64,000 nucleotides of DNA from Streptomyces griseosporeus (GTDB taxonomy: Bacteria > Actinomycetota > Actinomycetes > Streptomycetales > Streptomycetaceae): positions 1 through 64,000 of the forward strand of contig NZ_BNBR01000001.1 of the NCBI RefSeq assembly GCF_014656055.1, given 5' to 3'. Below, one piece after another: positions 62,825 to 64,000 of the stretch. How positions within the stretch are numbered: the first letter of the stretch is position 1; each line of letters starts with the position of its first letter. A program made the position numbers and the translations under genes. The notes under the pieces are model-generated. The model had not been told where the DNA came from. It worked only from the letters and a program-made list of their open reading frames with translations, and ran no database searches.

Positions 62825-63997
62825 CTGCTCTTCGCCCTTGGGACGGCTCCCTGAAGCGGCTCCGGGGGCGACGGCACCGGCGTCTGTTCCCCGCGTCGTC
62901 GGGGATGGCCCGGCGGCGCTGGCCTGGGCAAGGTGGTGCCCCGGCTGCTCCCCGCACCCGCGGGGATGGTCCCGACATCCTCAAGGCCCGCGCCGAACGC
63001 GAACGCTGCTCCCCGCACCCGCGGGGACGGTCCCGCAGCGGGTACTGCCCCGGGCGGGTCTGTCCCTGCTCCCCGCACCCGCGGGGATGGTCCCGCAGCG
63101 GGTACTGCCCCGGGGGGTCTGTCCCTGCTCCCTGCACCCGCGGGGATGGTCCCCACGTTTTCCGTGACGCCGGAGAGCGGCACGACTGCTCCCCGCACCC
63201 GCGGGGATGGTCCCACACGCGGATCAGGTAGGTGGCGATGGAGGACCTGCTCCCTGCACCCGGATGGCCCCCTGGCAACCCTCGTCCACGTGACGGACGC
63301 CGCTGCTCCCCGCACCTGCGGGGATGGTCCCTTCGGCATCGCGCACGGCGTGGCCGGACCGCTCTGCTCCCCGCACCCGCGGGGATGGTCCCTTGCTGTA
63401 CATCGGGCCCTCGACGACGCCCCTCTGCTCCCCGCACCGGCGGGGATGGTCCCGTCATCACGGACGGCCGTAAGGCCGCCCTGGACTGCTCGCCGCACCC
63501 GCGGGGATGGTCCCTACCGGATGAGCGACGGTGACCGCCAGGCGGTCTGCTCCCGGGACCCGCGGGGTTGGTCCCTCGGCGCCGTCGAGGATCTGGCCGT
63601 TGTGGTGCTGTTCCCCGCACCCGCGGCGATGGTCCCCTCTCGGAGGTCGTGGTTCGTGCCGAGGACACCTGCTCCCCGCACCCGCGGGAATGGTCCTGTC
63701 GGCATCGCGCACGGCGTGGCCGGACCGCTCTGCTCCCCCGCACCCGCGGGGATGGTCTCGGCCCTGCGTGTCCTCCGACGGCCGCAGCGTCTGCTCCCCG
63801 CACCCGCGGGGGATGGTCCCACCATGGCGAACATGCCGAACTGCTTCGCCTCCTGCTTCCCGCACCCGCGGGGATGGTCGCTAGCACGGCTACCCGGACG
63901 CGACTCCGGTCGCGTGCTTCCCGCGCGCGGGGATGATCCCACGGCTGTCTGGGCGCCGGGCCATCGCGCTGCTCCCCGCATCCACGGGGATGGTCCC
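62825..63997 (+). CRISPR. Type I-E CRISPR array 3, about 20 repeats, running to the window end
   Basis: The same repeat and orientation as array 2. The first two units (about 62825 and 62884) are strongly degenerate; good copies run from 62945. A shortened unit lies at 63247, and many units after 63480 carry single changes. There is no leader like those of arrays 1 and 2. Two spacers occur twice: 63035-63065 with 63095-63124, and 63332-63363 with 63698-63729. These traits fit an old, inactive tail of array 2 cut off by the OGG-fold gene. It probably continues past 64000. Confidence 0.92.
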
Positions 63998-64000
63998 CAG

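Noticed and set aside
1..64000. tRNA or rRNA genes, and plasmid replication or conjugation genes
   Set aside because: Looked for by eye and not seen. Without a covariance search a small RNA could be missed.

Overview
The window is high-GC actinobacterial DNA, most likely from Streptomyces or a close relative and probably from the arm of a linear replicon. The GC-rich third codon positions, the frequent GTG starts and stop/start overlaps, the actinobacterial families (helicase-associated-domain helicase, Trypco2, pentapeptide and TPR families) and a run of closely packed palindromes with three-base loops at the very start (1-137, telomere-like) all point this way. No rRNA, tRNA or housekeeping gene was recognised. 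Almost everything here is accessory: transposition, defence and nucleic-acid conflict.

Layout. 1-6.3 kb: telomere-like palindromes, a terminal SF2 helicase with C-terminal helicase-associated (HA) domains, a HEPN-motif protein, a decayed zinc-ribbon/HTH gene and two unknown genes. 6.5-16.4 kb: a Tn7-like set (TnsA-like, TnsB-like, TnsC-like, and a TniQ protein fused to about five HA units) plus a KAP NTPase. It ends in two TGT-starting 22-bp repeats that abut, and truncate, a second HA-type helicase at its motif VI. 17.9-30.7 kb: a second, divergent Tn7-like set (TniQ, TnsA-like, TnsB-like, TnsC-like, then a second TniQ-HA protein with a nonsense codon). Between its TnsC and TniQ-HA lies a compact cluster: a MazG-type pyrophosphohydrolase diverging from an operon of acyl-carrier protein, XRE regulator, ImmA/IrrE protease and thymidylate-synthase-like enzyme, facing a HMUDK/aGPT-PPlase-type protein with its own ribbon-helix-helix regulator. 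This cluster looks like a nucleotide- or base-modifying conflict system and is the most interesting cargo. 30.7-41.8 kb: a leftward block with an unknown gene, a zinc-ribbon nuclease-like protein, a very large winged-HTH/STAND NTPase (one frameshift) preceded by a perfect 11-bp inverted repeat, and a nuclease-like protein. 42.4-50.8 kb: a decayed zone with an IS5-type transposase relic, a pentapeptide-repeat membrane protein, TPR debris, a Trypco2 / trypsin-NB-ARC-TPR pair (frameshifted) and a membrane protein. 50.9-64 kb: a type I-E CRISPR-Cas locus with interference genes cas3-cse1-cse2-cas7-cas5-cas6 on the minus strand, a truncated cas1, no cas2, one array of about 24 repeats downstream, and a second array upstream that is interrupted by an OGG-fold glycosylase gene and continues past the window end.

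How the parts fit. The two Tn7-like sets could have delivered the KAP gene and the modification cluster into a telomere-proximal region. HA domains occur both in the transposon targeting proteins and in the helicases next to them, and one element end lies inside an HA-type helicase. That suggests, but does not prove, a targeting relationship. The CRISPR locus looks frozen: it keeps a full Cascade, its cas3 is split by an in-frame stop, and it has lost the adaptation genes. Many genes are interrupted by single frameshifts or stops, which could be natural subtelomeric decay or, in some cases, assembly error. Reads would settle which.
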